A stretch of 64,000 bases of DNA from Castellaniella denitrificans (GTDB lineage Bacteria; Pseudomonadota; Gammaproteobacteria; Burkholderiales; Burkholderiaceae_B): positions 310,001 through 374,000 of the forward strand of contig NZ_JBHSEZ010000028.1 in NCBI RefSeq assembly GCF_042653765.1. Reading direction: 5' to 3'. Every line of letters starts with the position of its first letter. The first letter of the stretch is position 1. Below the pieces are notes generated by a model. It worked only from the letters and a program-made list of their open reading frames with translations, made no database searches and had not been told where the DNA came from. Below are positions 36,333-44,600 of the stretch, piece after piece. Both the position numbers and the translations under genes were made by a program.

Positions 36333-37433
36333 TCAGCACGGCTCGGGAAAGTATGCATCGAGCGTGTGGGTGTCATGAATGAAGACCATGCCTTTCATGA
36401 TTTTGCGCGCGGTCCGGATGACGCCGGCCCGCGCGATCCGGATGGCTTCGCCTTCCTGCCGGATGTCCAGGGCGATGTCGATATGGCCCGCGGGGTGCAG
36501 GACGCAGACGCGGCTGTCGTCCTGGTGGTCTTCGCACATGCCATGGGGGACGGTGCCCGGAATGGCGAAACAGCTGGCCAGCGAGATCGCCCCTGTCACC
36601 GCATGGGCCTTGTGGCAGCGATGCGGCGTCAGATAGCGGGACTGGATCGCCTGGGGACCCGCCGGGCTGGCCAGGATGGGTTTGGGTACGACGCTGTGGG
36701 TGACGTCCCCCAGCCCCATGCGCCGTCCGGCTTCCAGCCGCAGGGTCTCGATGCGGTCCATCAGGTCTTTGTTCGCATCCAGGGCATCCGGCGTCTCGTT
36801 GCCGGACAGCCCCAGGGCGCGGGCGTCGAGAATCATGACCGGGATGGCGACGTCGATGCAGGTGGCCGCGAGGCCGTCGATCATATCGATGCGCGAGCCG
36901 GTCGGAAACAGGGCTCCGGTGCTGCCGCCCTGGACGTCCAGAAAGTTCAGGATGATCGGGGAACCTGTGCCGGGCACGCCGTCGATGTGCGCTTCGCCTT
37001 CATACGCCGGGCGGCCTCGGGGCGTCAGGACTTCTGCTTCGACGACGGTCCTGGCGTTGACGTTGTAGATGCGGACCCGGGTGACGCCGTCCTGGGCGGC
37101 CACCAACCCCTCTTCGATGGCGTAAGGGCCGACACCGGACAACAGGTTGCCGCAATTTGGGCGGGTGTCGACAATGGCCTGTTCGATGCCGATCTGCGCG
37201 AACAGGTAATCCACGTCGCAGCCTGGTCGAGAGGATCGTGAAATGATGGCGACCTTGCTGGTCAGGGAATTGCCGCCCCCCAGGCCATTGACCTGAAGCA
37301 CGTGCGGCGAGCCCATGATCTGCAGCAGGGCGCGATCGCGCTGCGCGCGGTCGGTGGGCAGGTCTTCCGCCCGGAAATACAGGCCCCTGGAGGTTCCCCC
37401 GCGAAGCACGACACAAGGTATTGACGTTTCCAT
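36333..37433 (-). CDS. PrpF/GalD-family isomerase (4-oxalomesaconate tautomerase-like)
   Basis: The 366-residue protein has the diaminopimelate-epimerase-like PrpF fold: IPCVVLRGGTSRGLYF at the N-terminus, DTRPNCGNLLSGVGPYA with the catalytic-type cysteine, and TGSRIDMIDGLAATCIDVA. The NCGN motif matches GalD, which interconverts oxalomesaconate forms in gallate breakdown, and PrpF, which isomerises aconitate. It is first in an operon with an Fbp-type ABC importer and divergent from a LysR regulator, suggesting uptake and use of an aromatic-derived or tricarboxylic acid. The exact substrate is not determined. Confidence 0.85.
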   Translation of the reverse strand: METSIPCVVLRGGTSRGLYFRAEDLPTDRAQRDRALLQIMGSPHVLQVNGLGGGNSLTSKVAIISRSSRPGCDVDYLFAQIGIEQAIVDTRPNCGNLLSGVGPYAIEEGLVAAQDGVTRVRIYNVNARTVVEAEVLTPRGRPAYEGEAHIDGVPGTGSPIILNFLDVQGGSTGALFPTGSRIDMIDGLAATCIDVAIPVMILDARALGLSGNETPDALDANKDLMDRIETLRLEAGRRMGLGDVTHSVVPKPILASPAGPQAIQSRYLTPHRCHKAHAVTGAISLASCFAIPGTVPHGMCEDHQDDSRVCVLHPAGHIDIALDIRQEGEAIRIARAGVIRTARKIMKGMVFIHDTHTLDAYFPEPC

Positions 37434-37491
37434 GGGGGTATTATGTGGAAATCGCTAGTCAGTGGATTGCAATTTTAGAAATCATAGTTGC

Positions 37492-38394
37492 ATGGCACGC
37501 ATCAATTTCGACTTGCAGGAACTGCAGGCTTTCGTCGCGGTGGCGGACAAGCTGTCGTTTCGAGAAGCTGCTGATTTCCTGAGCATTTCTCCACCCGCGC
37601 TCAGTCGCCGCATTGAAAAACTGGAGATGCTGCTGAGCGCCAGATTGTTCGATCGCAGCACGCGGCGTGTCGAACTGACCAACGTCGGCCGCGCTTTCCT
37701 GGACAGGGCGCGCCGGGCGCTGGACGAACTGGAACAAGGGGTGCTGGGCATCGAAGACTTGGCCGCACACTATCGCGGCGTCGTCACGGTGGCCTGCGTG
37801 CCGTCGGTGGCCTATTACTTTCTGCCCAGCGTCATCAAGACCTTCACGCAGCTCTACCCGAAGATCCGCGTGCAGATCCTGGACGAGGGCGCCAATACAG
37901 TGTTGAACGACGTCTTGAATTTCCGCGCCGATTTCGGCGTGAACTTCATCGGGACCCAGGAAACCGACCTGCATTTCGAACCCATTCTCAGCGAGCGCTT
38001 TGTCCTGGCGGTTCCCGCCAACCACCGGTTCGCCAGGCGGCGCCAGATCCGGTGGCGGGAATTGGTCGGTGAACGCTTCATCACGGTGGGCAAGAACAGC
38101 GGCAATCGGGTTCTGCTGGATTCGGCGCTGGCCAGCCTGAAAGAGCGGCCGACCAGCTTTTTCGAGGTGGCCCACGTGTCTTCGCTGCTGGGGCTGGTCG
38201 AAGTCGGCCTGGGGGTGGCCGCCGTGCCCAAGCTTGCCCTGTCGGCGGAAAACCAGTCGACGCACAAGGGGATCGCCCTGATCGAGCCTGAAGTCTCCCG
38301 CACCCTGGGGCTTTTGTATCGCAAGAATGATGACCTGTCGCCCACAGCGCGCGTGCTGTACGACCTGATCAAGAGCGAGGCCCTGCGTCGCTAG
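37492..38394 (+). CDS. LysR-family transcriptional regulator
   Basis: The 300-residue regulator has an N-terminal winged helix (FDLQELQAFVAVADKLSF, REAADFLSISPPALSRRIEK) and a type 2 periplasmic-binding effector domain from about residue 90. It is divergent from the PrpF/GalD-like operon with a 58-base gap and probably controls it. The gap contains TGCAA-N15-TTGCA (37468-37492), a possible LysR site that touches the ATG. The start at 37492 fits the family; an in-frame TTG at 37462 would add ten non-conserved residues. Confidence 0.92.
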   Translation: MARINFDLQELQAFVAVADKLSFREAADFLSISPPALSRRIEKLEMLLSARLFDRSTRRVELTNVGRAFLDRARRALDELEQGVLGIEDLAAHYRGVVTVACVPSVAYYFLPSVIKTFTQLYPKIRVQILDEGANTVLNDVLNFRADFGVNFIGTQETDLHFEPILSERFVLAVPANHRFARRRQIRWRELVGERFITVGKNSGNRVLLDSALASLKERPTSFFEVAHVSSLLGLVEVGLGVAAVPKLALSAENQSTHKGIALIEPEVSRTLGLLYRKNDDLSPTARVLYDLIKSEALRR

Positions 38395-38552
38395 GTCAAA
38401 GGCTTGTTTCGGGCGAGCGCGCGAATGCCGCCCGATACCGCCACAGCAGCGCCCTGGCCGCGACGTGCGCAATGCGGCGGGACAGCGGCGCGCCATCCAT
38501 CAGGGTTATTCCTAGGCAAGACCGATCGCATCATTGGGTAGAATCTATTCAT

Positions 38553-38589
38553 TGCCAATAAATGGCACTCAGTTCCAAAATTTGGAACT
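38553..38589 (+). promoter_or_regulatory. Operator-like palindromes before the IclR gene
   Basis: AGTTCCAAA-A-TTTGGAACT (38571-38589) is a perfect 9-bp inverted repeat around one base, and TGCCA-N5-TGGCA (38553-38567) stands just before it. The first resembles the GGAA/TTCC operators of IclR-family proteins. Both lie within 65 bases of the regulator start, so autoregulation and control of the downstream operon are likely. Confidence 0.65.
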
Positions 38590-38614
38590 TTGCTCAAATC
38601 GAATCGCCATCGAC

Positions 38615-39376
38615 ATGACCGTCCTGATCAGCGCCGCCAATGTGTTCCGTCTGTTCGCCAGCGCCGAGCGCGACCTGTCGGTGACCGACGTGGCCGAGGG
38701 CCTGTCCTTGCCGAAAAGCTCGGCGTCGCGCCTGCTCAGGCAGATGCTGGAATGCGGCATGCTGGAGCGCTGTGCCGACTCCTTGCTGTATCGGCCCGCC
38801 TTGCTGCTGCTCGAAGTGGCGCATCAGGTTCGCGCGACGACCCCGCTGCTGGCGCGGATGGAGCAGGAGCTGGAGAACCTGGTGGGGGAAAGCGGCCATA
38901 CGGGATATATCTCCGTGCTCGACCAGCCCGGCGCAAGCGTCGTCGTGCTGCGCGTGCATCGTGGCAGCCATCCGCTGCAGGTGGTGACGTGGCCCGGCCA
39001 CAAGTCCGCCGCCATCGCCACCTCGACCGGGCGCGCATTGCTGGCGCGCCTGGACGACGCCACCGTCGCCAGCCACTTCGACCAGTTGGTGGCCAAGGCC
39101 GCGCCCAGTTCCCCGCGGGATCTGGCCAGCCTGCGCAATCGCCTGGAGCAAATCCGCCGCGATGGCTGGGCCGCCGCGCAAGACGAGGCCCTCCCCGGCG
39201 TGGGTTCGGTCAGCTGCGCCGTGGCCGATCCGCTCGGCAAGGAAACCATGGCGTTCTGCCTGAGCTTCCCTTCGAGGCAAATCCCCCCCGTGGATGCTGA
39301 AGCCCTGGCCCGCGGCCTGGCCGACCGAGCGCGCAAGATCGGCCGCGCCATCGGCGATCCGTTCTGGAGCCGATGA
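38615..39376 (+). CDS. IclR-family transcriptional regulator
   Basis: The 253-residue protein has an N-terminal winged helix (NVFRLFASAERDLSVTDVAE, LPKSSASRLLRQMLECGM) and a C-terminal GAF-like IclR effector domain from about residue 80 (GYISVLDQPGASVVVLRVH, TSTGRALLA). ATG 38615 is chosen; a TTG upstream would extend into the palindromes. It lies 58 bases before the OPT transporter on the same strand and most likely controls that operon, with the ligand being a compound the operon handles. Confidence 0.9.
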   Translation: MTVLISAANVFRLFASAERDLSVTDVAEGLSLPKSSASRLLRQMLECGMLERCADSLLYRPALLLLEVAHQVRATTPLLARMEQELENLVGESGHTGYISVLDQPGASVVVLRVHRGSHPLQVVTWPGHKSAAIATSTGRALLARLDDATVASHFDQLVAKAAPSSPRDLASLRNRLEQIRRDGWAAAQDEALPGVGSVSCAVADPLGKETMAFCLSFPSRQIPPVDAEALARGLADRARKIGRAIGDPFWSR

Positions 39377-39434
39377 CGGATTCCGGTGCCGGATGCCCGT
39401 CCCGATCCGAATGAATACAGTCCGAGAGATCCCC

Positions 39435-41039
39435 ATGAACACTCCCCAGAACCATCCAAGCACCTTCCAGGGCAGCACCTTCGTGTTCGTCGTGCTGCTG
39501 AGCGTTTTCGGCGCCATCATCGGCATCCAGCTGCTCACGACCCTGGGCGTCACGCCGAACACGTCCATCATCGGCGCCCTGGCGGCCATGATATTGGCGC
39601 GGGTGCCCTTGAGCCTGCTGCGCCAGTTCCGCAACGTGCATGTGCAGAACCTGGCACAGACGGCCATTTCGTCGGCCACGTTCGGCGCGGCGAACAGCCT
39701 GCTGCTGCCGATCGCCATTCCCTACCTGATGGGGCGGCCCGACCTGATCCTGCCCATGTTCATCGGGGTCGGCCTGGCCATGCTGCTGGATGGCTTCATG
39801 CTGTATCGCCTGTTCGACACCCGGGTGTTTCCGGCGACGGGCGCCTGGCCGCCCGGGGTCGCCGCGGCCGAGGCCATCAAGGCGGGCGACAGCGGGGGCA
39901 AGCAGGCCAAGGTGCTGGGCGTGGGCATCGGCGTGGGGGTGATCGGGGCCTGGCTGCACGTGCCGATGTCGGCTTTCGGCATTGCTTTCCTGGGCAATAT
40001 CTGGGCTTTGACGATGTTCGGGGTCGGGCTGCTGGTCCGGGGATATTCCAATCCCGTCCTGGGGGTGGACATCAACGCCCTGTACATTCCGCATGGATTG
40101 ATGATCGGCGCCGGGCTGGTGGCGCTCGTCCAGGTGATCGCGCAGATACGCCATCACCGCAAGAAATCCGTCCCCGGCCCGAGGGCCGCCGACCCGAAGG
40201 ACGCGACGCAGTCCGACAGCGCGGACCGGGTCCGTTCCGCCATGCAGTTCGGCGCCGTTGCGTACATCGTTCTGGCCGCCCTGATCGCGTTCGGCAGCGG
40301 CATCCATGCCGAGCTGTCCTGGCCGATGCTGGCCGCCTTCGTCGTGTACGCCGCGTTTGCCGCGCTGGCGCACGAACTGATCGTGGGCATCGCCGCCATG
40401 CACTCGGGCTGGTTTCCCGCCTTCGCCGTGGCCCTGATCACCCTGCTGGTCGGCATGTTGATCGGCTTTCCTCCGCTGGGCCTGACCATGCTGTGCGGCT
40501 TCGCGGCCGCCACCGGCCCGGCTTTCGCCGACATGGGGTACGACCTGAAGGCCGGCTTCATCCTGCGCGGCAACAATGCCGATCCACGGTTCGAGCTGCA
40601 GGGGCGCCGCCAGCAGCTGATCTGCGCGATGATCGCCTTCGTCGTGGCCATCCCCATCGTGTACTTGTCGTTCCAGAGCTATTTCGCCAGCGGGCTGGTG
40701 CCGCCGGTGGCGCGCGTGTATGCCGCGACCATCAAGGCCGGCATTTCCGGCGACGTGGGCATGCACCTGGCCATGTGGGCCATTCCGGGGGCGATCGTCC
40801 AGTGGCTGGGCGGGCCGAAGCGCCAGATCGGGGTGCTGCTGTCCACGGGCCTGCTCATTTTCAGTCCCCTGGCCGGGTGGGCGGTGCTGATCGGCATCGG
40901 CCTGCGCCTGCTGGTGCTGCGGATCTGGGGTGACAAGATCCAGAACACGATGGAAGTGTTCGCCGCCGGAGCGATCGCGGGCGACGCCATCTACGGCTTC
41001 TTCCATTCCATCTTCCAGTATCAGGCCAAGACCCGATGA
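39435..41039 (+). CDS. OPT/YSL-family transporter
   Basis: The 534-residue protein has about 14 membrane helices and resembles bacterial members of the oligopeptide transporter family (NTSIIGALAAMILARVPLSL, VGLAMLLDGFMLYRLFD, GDAIYGFFHSIFQYQ, each separate). OPT proteins move small peptides, or metal-chelate complexes in the YSL branch, by proton coupling. Its operon contains an aspartyl dipeptidase and an amino acid or hydantoin racemase, so a small peptide or peptide-like compound is the probable substrate. The start follows GAGAGATCCCC. Confidence 0.82.
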   Translation: MNTPQNHPSTFQGSTFVFVVLLSVFGAIIGIQLLTTLGVTPNTSIIGALAAMILARVPLSLLRQFRNVHVQNLAQTAISSATFGAANSLLLPIAIPYLMGRPDLILPMFIGVGLAMLLDGFMLYRLFDTRVFPATGAWPPGVAAAEAIKAGDSGGKQAKVLGVGIGVGVIGAWLHVPMSAFGIAFLGNIWALTMFGVGLLVRGYSNPVLGVDINALYIPHGLMIGAGLVALVQVIAQIRHHRKKSVPGPRAADPKDATQSDSADRVRSAMQFGAVAYIVLAALIAFGSGIHAELSWPMLAAFVVYAAFAALAHELIVGIAAMHSGWFPAFAVALITLLVGMLIGFPPLGLTMLCGFAAATGPAFADMGYDLKAGFILRGNNADPRFELQGRRQQLICAMIAFVVAIPIVYLSFQSYFASGLVPPVARVYAATIKAGISGDVGMHLAMWAIPGAIVQWLGGPKRQIGVLLSTGLLIFSPLAGWAVLIGIGLRLLVLRIWGDKIQNTMEVFAAGAIAGDAIYGFFHSIFQYQAKTR

Positions 41040-41070
41040 ATCGTCCATTTCGTCATAGCAAGGAAGCACA

Positions 41071-42003
41071 ATGAGTTTGTCGCATACGCTGAAGGCATTC
41101 GATGCGCTCGATAGCGCGTACGCAACCGGAAAGACCGTCCTGGACCTGCTGGCGCCGCATGACCGGTCGGTCCGGGCGTCGGTGGAAACCATCCAGGGGC
41201 CTCGCGGCAAGACCGATTTCGTCCGCGTCGTCGTGCCGGGCACGGCAGGCAAGCAGAAGGGCGGCACGGCGCCCACGCTGGGCATCGTCGGCCGTCTGGG
41301 CGGCGTCGGCGCGCGGCCCACCCGCATCGGCCTGGTGTCGGACGGGGACGGTGCCGTGGCCGCGGTGGCCGCCGCGTTGAAACTCGCCAGCATGGCCGAG
41401 CAGGGCGACGCGCTGCCGGGCGATGTGATCATCAGCACCCACATTTGCGCCGACGCGCCGACGCGTCCGCACCAGCCGGTGGATTTCATGGATTCGCCGG
41501 TGGACACCGAAACGCTCAATGCCCACGAAGTGACGCCGGACATGGACGCCGTGCTGTCCATCGACACCACCAAGGGCAATCGCATCCTGAACCATAAAGG
41601 CTATGCGCTCTCGCCCACGGTCAAGCAGGGCTACATCCTGCGTGTCTCCGAAGACCTGGTGCGGATCATGGAGATGACCAGCGGACGGCCCGCCGTCACG
41701 TTCCCGATCACGACGCAGGACATCACGCCCTATGGCAACGATGTCTACCACATCAACAGCATCCTGCAGCCTTCCATCGCCACCGAGGCGCCCACGGTGG
41801 GCGTCGCGATTTCCACCGTGACGGCCGTGCCCGGCTGCGGCACGGGCGCCAGCGATGAGGCCGACATCGCGGCGGTGGTGCGGTTCGTGGTGGAAGTGGC
41901 CAAGGAATTCGGCCGGGGAACCTGCCGCTTCCACGATCAGGCCGAATACGACCGGCTGGTGTCGCTGTACGGCTCCATGGCGCATCTGCAGCGCCAGGCG
42001 TAG
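41071..42003 (+). CDS. DUF1177 family protein
   Basis: The 310-residue soluble protein matches the DUF1177 pattern: STHICADAPTRPHQPVDFMD, DAVLSIDTTKGNRILNHKG and SPTVKQGYILRVSEDLVRIM (each separate). The conserved His and Asp residues could bind a metal or act in catalysis, but I know of no established reaction for the family. It lies 31 bases after the transporter and 16 before aroM, so it belongs to the uptake and breakdown operon. AAGGAAG precedes the start. No signal peptide is present. Confidence 0.82.
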   Translation: MSLSHTLKAFDALDSAYATGKTVLDLLAPHDRSVRASVETIQGPRGKTDFVRVVVPGTAGKQKGGTAPTLGIVGRLGGVGARPTRIGLVSDGDGAVAAVAAALKLASMAEQGDALPGDVIISTHICADAPTRPHQPVDFMDSPVDTETLNAHEVTPDMDAVLSIDTTKGNRILNHKGYALSPTVKQGYILRVSEDLVRIMEMTSGRPAVTFPITTQDITPYGNDVYHINSILQPSIATEAPTVGVAISTVTAVPGCGTGASDEADIAAVVRFVVEVAKEFGRGTCRFHDQAEYDRLVSLYGSMAHLQRQA

Positions 42004-42019
42004 AAAGAGGGGGCACGCC

Positions 42020-42724
42020 ATGAACGCTCATCCCGGGAAGCCGCCGCGGCGTTTGCTGGGTACGCTGACGATCGGCCAGGCGCCGCGTCCGGACATCACG
42101 CCGATCCTGGAATCCTGCCTGCCTCCGGATACGGATTGCGTCCATGCCGGCGTGCTGGATGGACTCGATCCGCGGCAGATCGCGCAGCGGTTCGCCGTCC
42201 GGGACGGCCGGCCGGTGCTGGTGTCGCGTCTGCTCGATGGCACGCACGTCACGCTCGACAAGGCCGCGGTGCGCCAGGCCATGCAGCCCAAGCTCGACGA
42301 GCTCGAAGCCCGGGGTTGCGACGCGGTGCTCGTGCTGTGCACGGGCGAGTTCCACGACCTGAGACTGTCGCATGCCTGGCTGATCGAGCCGGACCGCCTG
42401 GTGCCGCCGGCGGTCGCGGCGCTGGCGGGTTCGCGCCAGGTGGGGGTCATCGTGCCGCTGGCCGAGCAGGCCGTCAGCGAGGCGGGCAAATTTTCCGTGC
42501 TGGCGCGTCCGCCGCTGTGCGAAGTCGCCCTGCCGTACGGCGGCGACACAGATGCCGTGGCGCGTGCCGCCCTGGCGCTGCGCGATCGTGGCGCTGAAAT
42601 CCTGGTGCTGGATTGCATGGGATTCGTGCGCGCGCACCAGCGGGTGGCCCGGGAGGCGTGCGGCCTGCCGGTCCTGCTGTCGAATGCCGTCGTCGCAAAG
42701 CTGGCGTCGGAACTGCTTGCCTGA
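42020..42724 (+). CDS. AroM family protein
   Basis: The 234-residue protein has the AroM signatures LGTLTIGQAPRPDITPILE and AVLVLCTGEFHDLR plus EILVLDCMGFVRAHQRVA (each separate), with cysteines placed as in the Asp/Glu-racemase-like fold. E. coli aroM is beside aroL but its function is unknown. Here it sits between DUF1177 and the dipeptidase, which argues for a role in amino acid or peptide chemistry, perhaps racemisation or isomerisation. This is inference from fold and context. Confidence 0.83.
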   Translation: MNAHPGKPPRRLLGTLTIGQAPRPDITPILESCLPPDTDCVHAGVLDGLDPRQIAQRFAVRDGRPVLVSRLLDGTHVTLDKAAVRQAMQPKLDELEARGCDAVLVLCTGEFHDLRLSHAWLIEPDRLVPPAVAALAGSRQVGVIVPLAEQAVSEAGKFSVLARPPLCEVALPYGGDTDAVARAALALRDRGAEILVLDCMGFVRAHQRVAREACGLPVLLSNAVVAKLASELLA

Positions 42725-42735
42725 AGAGGATGGTC

Positions 42736-43425
42736 ATGGAATTACTGCTGTTGAGCAATTCGCGTTCCCCTGACGGGGGCTATCTGACGCATGCGTCCGA
42801 CCTGATCCGGGCGGCCGCGGGATCGCGGCGCACCGCGTTCTTCGTGCCCTTCGCCGGCGTCACGTTCAGCTGGGACGAATACACCGCCAAAGTGCGGGCG
42901 GTCGTCGAGCCGCTGGGCATCGAACTGACCGGAGCCCATGCGGCCGGCGCCGACGCCCTGGATGCTGCGGAACTGATCATCGTGGGCGGGGGCAATACGT
43001 TCCAGCTCCTGCGCGAGTGCCGCCGACGCGGGCTGCTGGAGGCCTTGCGCGCGCACGTGCGCGGCGGCAAGCCGTACATCGGCTGGAGCGCGGGCGCCAA
43101 CCTGGCGTGCCCCACCATCTGCACCACCAATGACATGCCGATCGTCGATCCCGAAGGGTTCGAAGCATTGGGGCTGGTCGATTTCCAGATCAATCCGCAC
43201 TACACCAACGCCTTGCCGCCGGGTCACCAGGGCGAGACGCGCGACCAGCGTCTCGCGGAATTCCTGGCCGCCAATCCGGACGCCCGCGTCATCGGCCTGC
43301 CGGAAGGCGACTGGCTGCGCGTGGATGATGCGGGCATTCATCTGGGCGGCCCGTTCCCGGCCCGCCTCTTCAGGCAGGGCGAGGACGCGCAGGATGTGCC
43401 GGCGGGTGGACCGGTGCGGATCTGA
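42736..43425 (+). CDS. pepE: Peptidase E, alpha-aspartyl dipeptidase (family S51)
   Basis: The 229-residue protein has exactly the length of enterobacterial PepE. The serine triad can be placed: Ser118 in GWSAGAN, Asp133 in TNDMPI and His155 in QINPHYTN, all offset by two from the known S120-D135-H157. PepE cleaves dipeptides with N-terminal aspartate. ATG 42736, six bases after GAAGAGG, is preferred over 42730. It is the clearest enzyme in this operon and suggests that Asp-X dipeptides or derivatives are broken down. Confidence 0.93.
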   Translation: MELLLLSNSRSPDGGYLTHASDLIRAAAGSRRTAFFVPFAGVTFSWDEYTAKVRAVVEPLGIELTGAHAAGADALDAAELIIVGGGNTFQLLRECRRRGLLEALRAHVRGGKPYIGWSAGANLACPTICTTNDMPIVDPEGFEALGLVDFQINPHYTNALPPGHQGETRDQRLAEFLAANPDARVIGLPEGDWLRVDDAGIHLGGPFPARLFRQGEDAQDVPAGGPVRI

Positions 43426-43441
43426 ATCGGGAGGCAAGACC

Positions 43442-44074
43442 ATGACGCTTGGAATCATCCGGGTCCTGACGACCGATGACGAGGCGGTGTTGTTCGAGCA
43501 CGGCCGCATCCTGGAACGGGAATACGGACTGCGCACCGTGACGGAGTGCATCCCCGATCAGCCGGACGGCATCTACGACGCGCAGAGCGAGGCGCTCGCG
43601 ATCCCGAAAATCGTGCGCCTGGGCCGGCGGCTGCAGCAAAGCGGCTGCGCGGGCCTGTTCCTGAGCTGCGCCGCGGACCCCGGGCTGGCGCAGTTGCGCG
43701 AGGCCGTGGACATCCCGGTCATTTCGGCCGGCAGCGCGGCCGCGCGGGTGGCCGGATTCCTGGACAGGCCCTGCGCGGTCATCGGCATCGGCGAGGAAGC
43801 CCCCGCGCCTTACCGGCATGTCCTGGGCGAGTCCGTGCCTTATGCACGGCCGTCCGGAGTGGCCAAGACCACCGACCTGCTGACCGCGGACGGCCGGCAG
43901 GCCGCGCTGGACTGCGCGCGGCGCCTGCATGAAGAAGGCGCCCGGGTCATCGTGTTTTCATGCACCGGATTGACGACCATCGACCTCGCGGCGGACGTCC
44001 GCCGCGAGCTGGACTGCGTGGCGATCGACGCCGTGCGGGCCGCCGGCCTGTTCGCCAGCGCGATCCGGATGTGA
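43442..44074 (+). CDS. Asp/Glu/hydantoin racemase family protein
   Basis: The 210-residue protein has two cysteines in the usual catalytic places, GLFLSCAADPGL (about residue 79) and VIVFSCTGLTTID (about residue 178), as in aspartate, glutamate and hydantoin racemases. It would interconvert stereoisomers of an amino acid or hydantoin by a two-base mechanism. It closes the operon 16 bases after pepE. With PepE it suggests processing of aspartate-containing compounds of either configuration. Confidence 0.88.
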   Translation: MTLGIIRVLTTDDEAVLFEHGRILEREYGLRTVTECIPDQPDGIYDAQSEALAIPKIVRLGRRLQQSGCAGLFLSCAADPGLAQLREAVDIPVISAGSAAARVAGFLDRPCAVIGIGEEAPAPYRHVLGESVPYARPSGVAKTTDLLTADGRQAALDCARRLHEEGARVIVFSCTGLTTIDLAADVRRELDCVAIDAVRAAGLFASAIRM

Positions 44075-44120
44075 GCGCGGCGCCGGGGCCTGCAGGCCTC
44101 GGAAGATCCCGCGGCCTGAA

Positions 44121-44600
44121 TCAGCGGCCGCCGGCCAGGGCCTTCAGGCGTTCGGCGGTCAGCGTGCCGCTGGCCGCGCGCCGGGTGCCGTCCGCGCGCA
44201 CGACCACCGTGTGCGGCATCTCGCCGCCCCAGTGCGGATCGATCAGGTAGTTGAGGCGCTGGACCGACGCGCCCGCGTAGGCGCGCGCGGGGACGCCGGT
44301 CGCCCGTGCCGACCGCAGGCGCCCGAGGATGGCGGCGTCGGAGGCGTTCCGGTCGGTGTTGACCGTCACGGCCTGGACGTCGGTGTCGGCCGCGCTCAGC
44401 TCGGCCACGGCCCGCAGGTTGGTCTCGCAATAGGTGCAATAGAGCGCCCACAGTTCGATGATGCGCACGCCGCGCGCGGGCGGCTCGAGCAGGGCCGGTA
44501 TGTCCTCGGCCGTCAAGGGCTCCAGGGCCGCCGCGGCCGCGGGCAGGGAAATCAGCAGCGACAGCAGTGGGATGAGGGTTTTGATTGCGAGGGTTTTCAT
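44121..44600 (-). CDS. Periplasmic thioredoxin-like protein (TlpA/redoxin type)
   Basis: The 159-residue protein has a signal peptide (MKTLAIKTLIPLLSLLISLP) and a thioredoxin fold with the active-site motif WALYCTYCETN, that is CTYC, and a cis-proline-type GGEMPHTVVV segment. It should be a periplasmic thiol oxidoreductase, possibly reducing cysteines in copper or cytochrome c assembly partners. Its start overlaps the stop of the BNR-repeat gene (ATGA), so it is the last gene of the DUF2946-TonB receptor operon. Confidence 0.85.
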   Translation of the reverse strand: MKTLAIKTLIPLLSLLISLPAAAAALEPLTAEDIPALLEPPARGVRIIELWALYCTYCETNLRAVAELSAADTDVQAVTVNTDRNASDAAILGRLRSARATGVPARAYAGASVQRLNYLIDPHWGGEMPHTVVVRADGTRRAASGTLTAERLKALAGGR

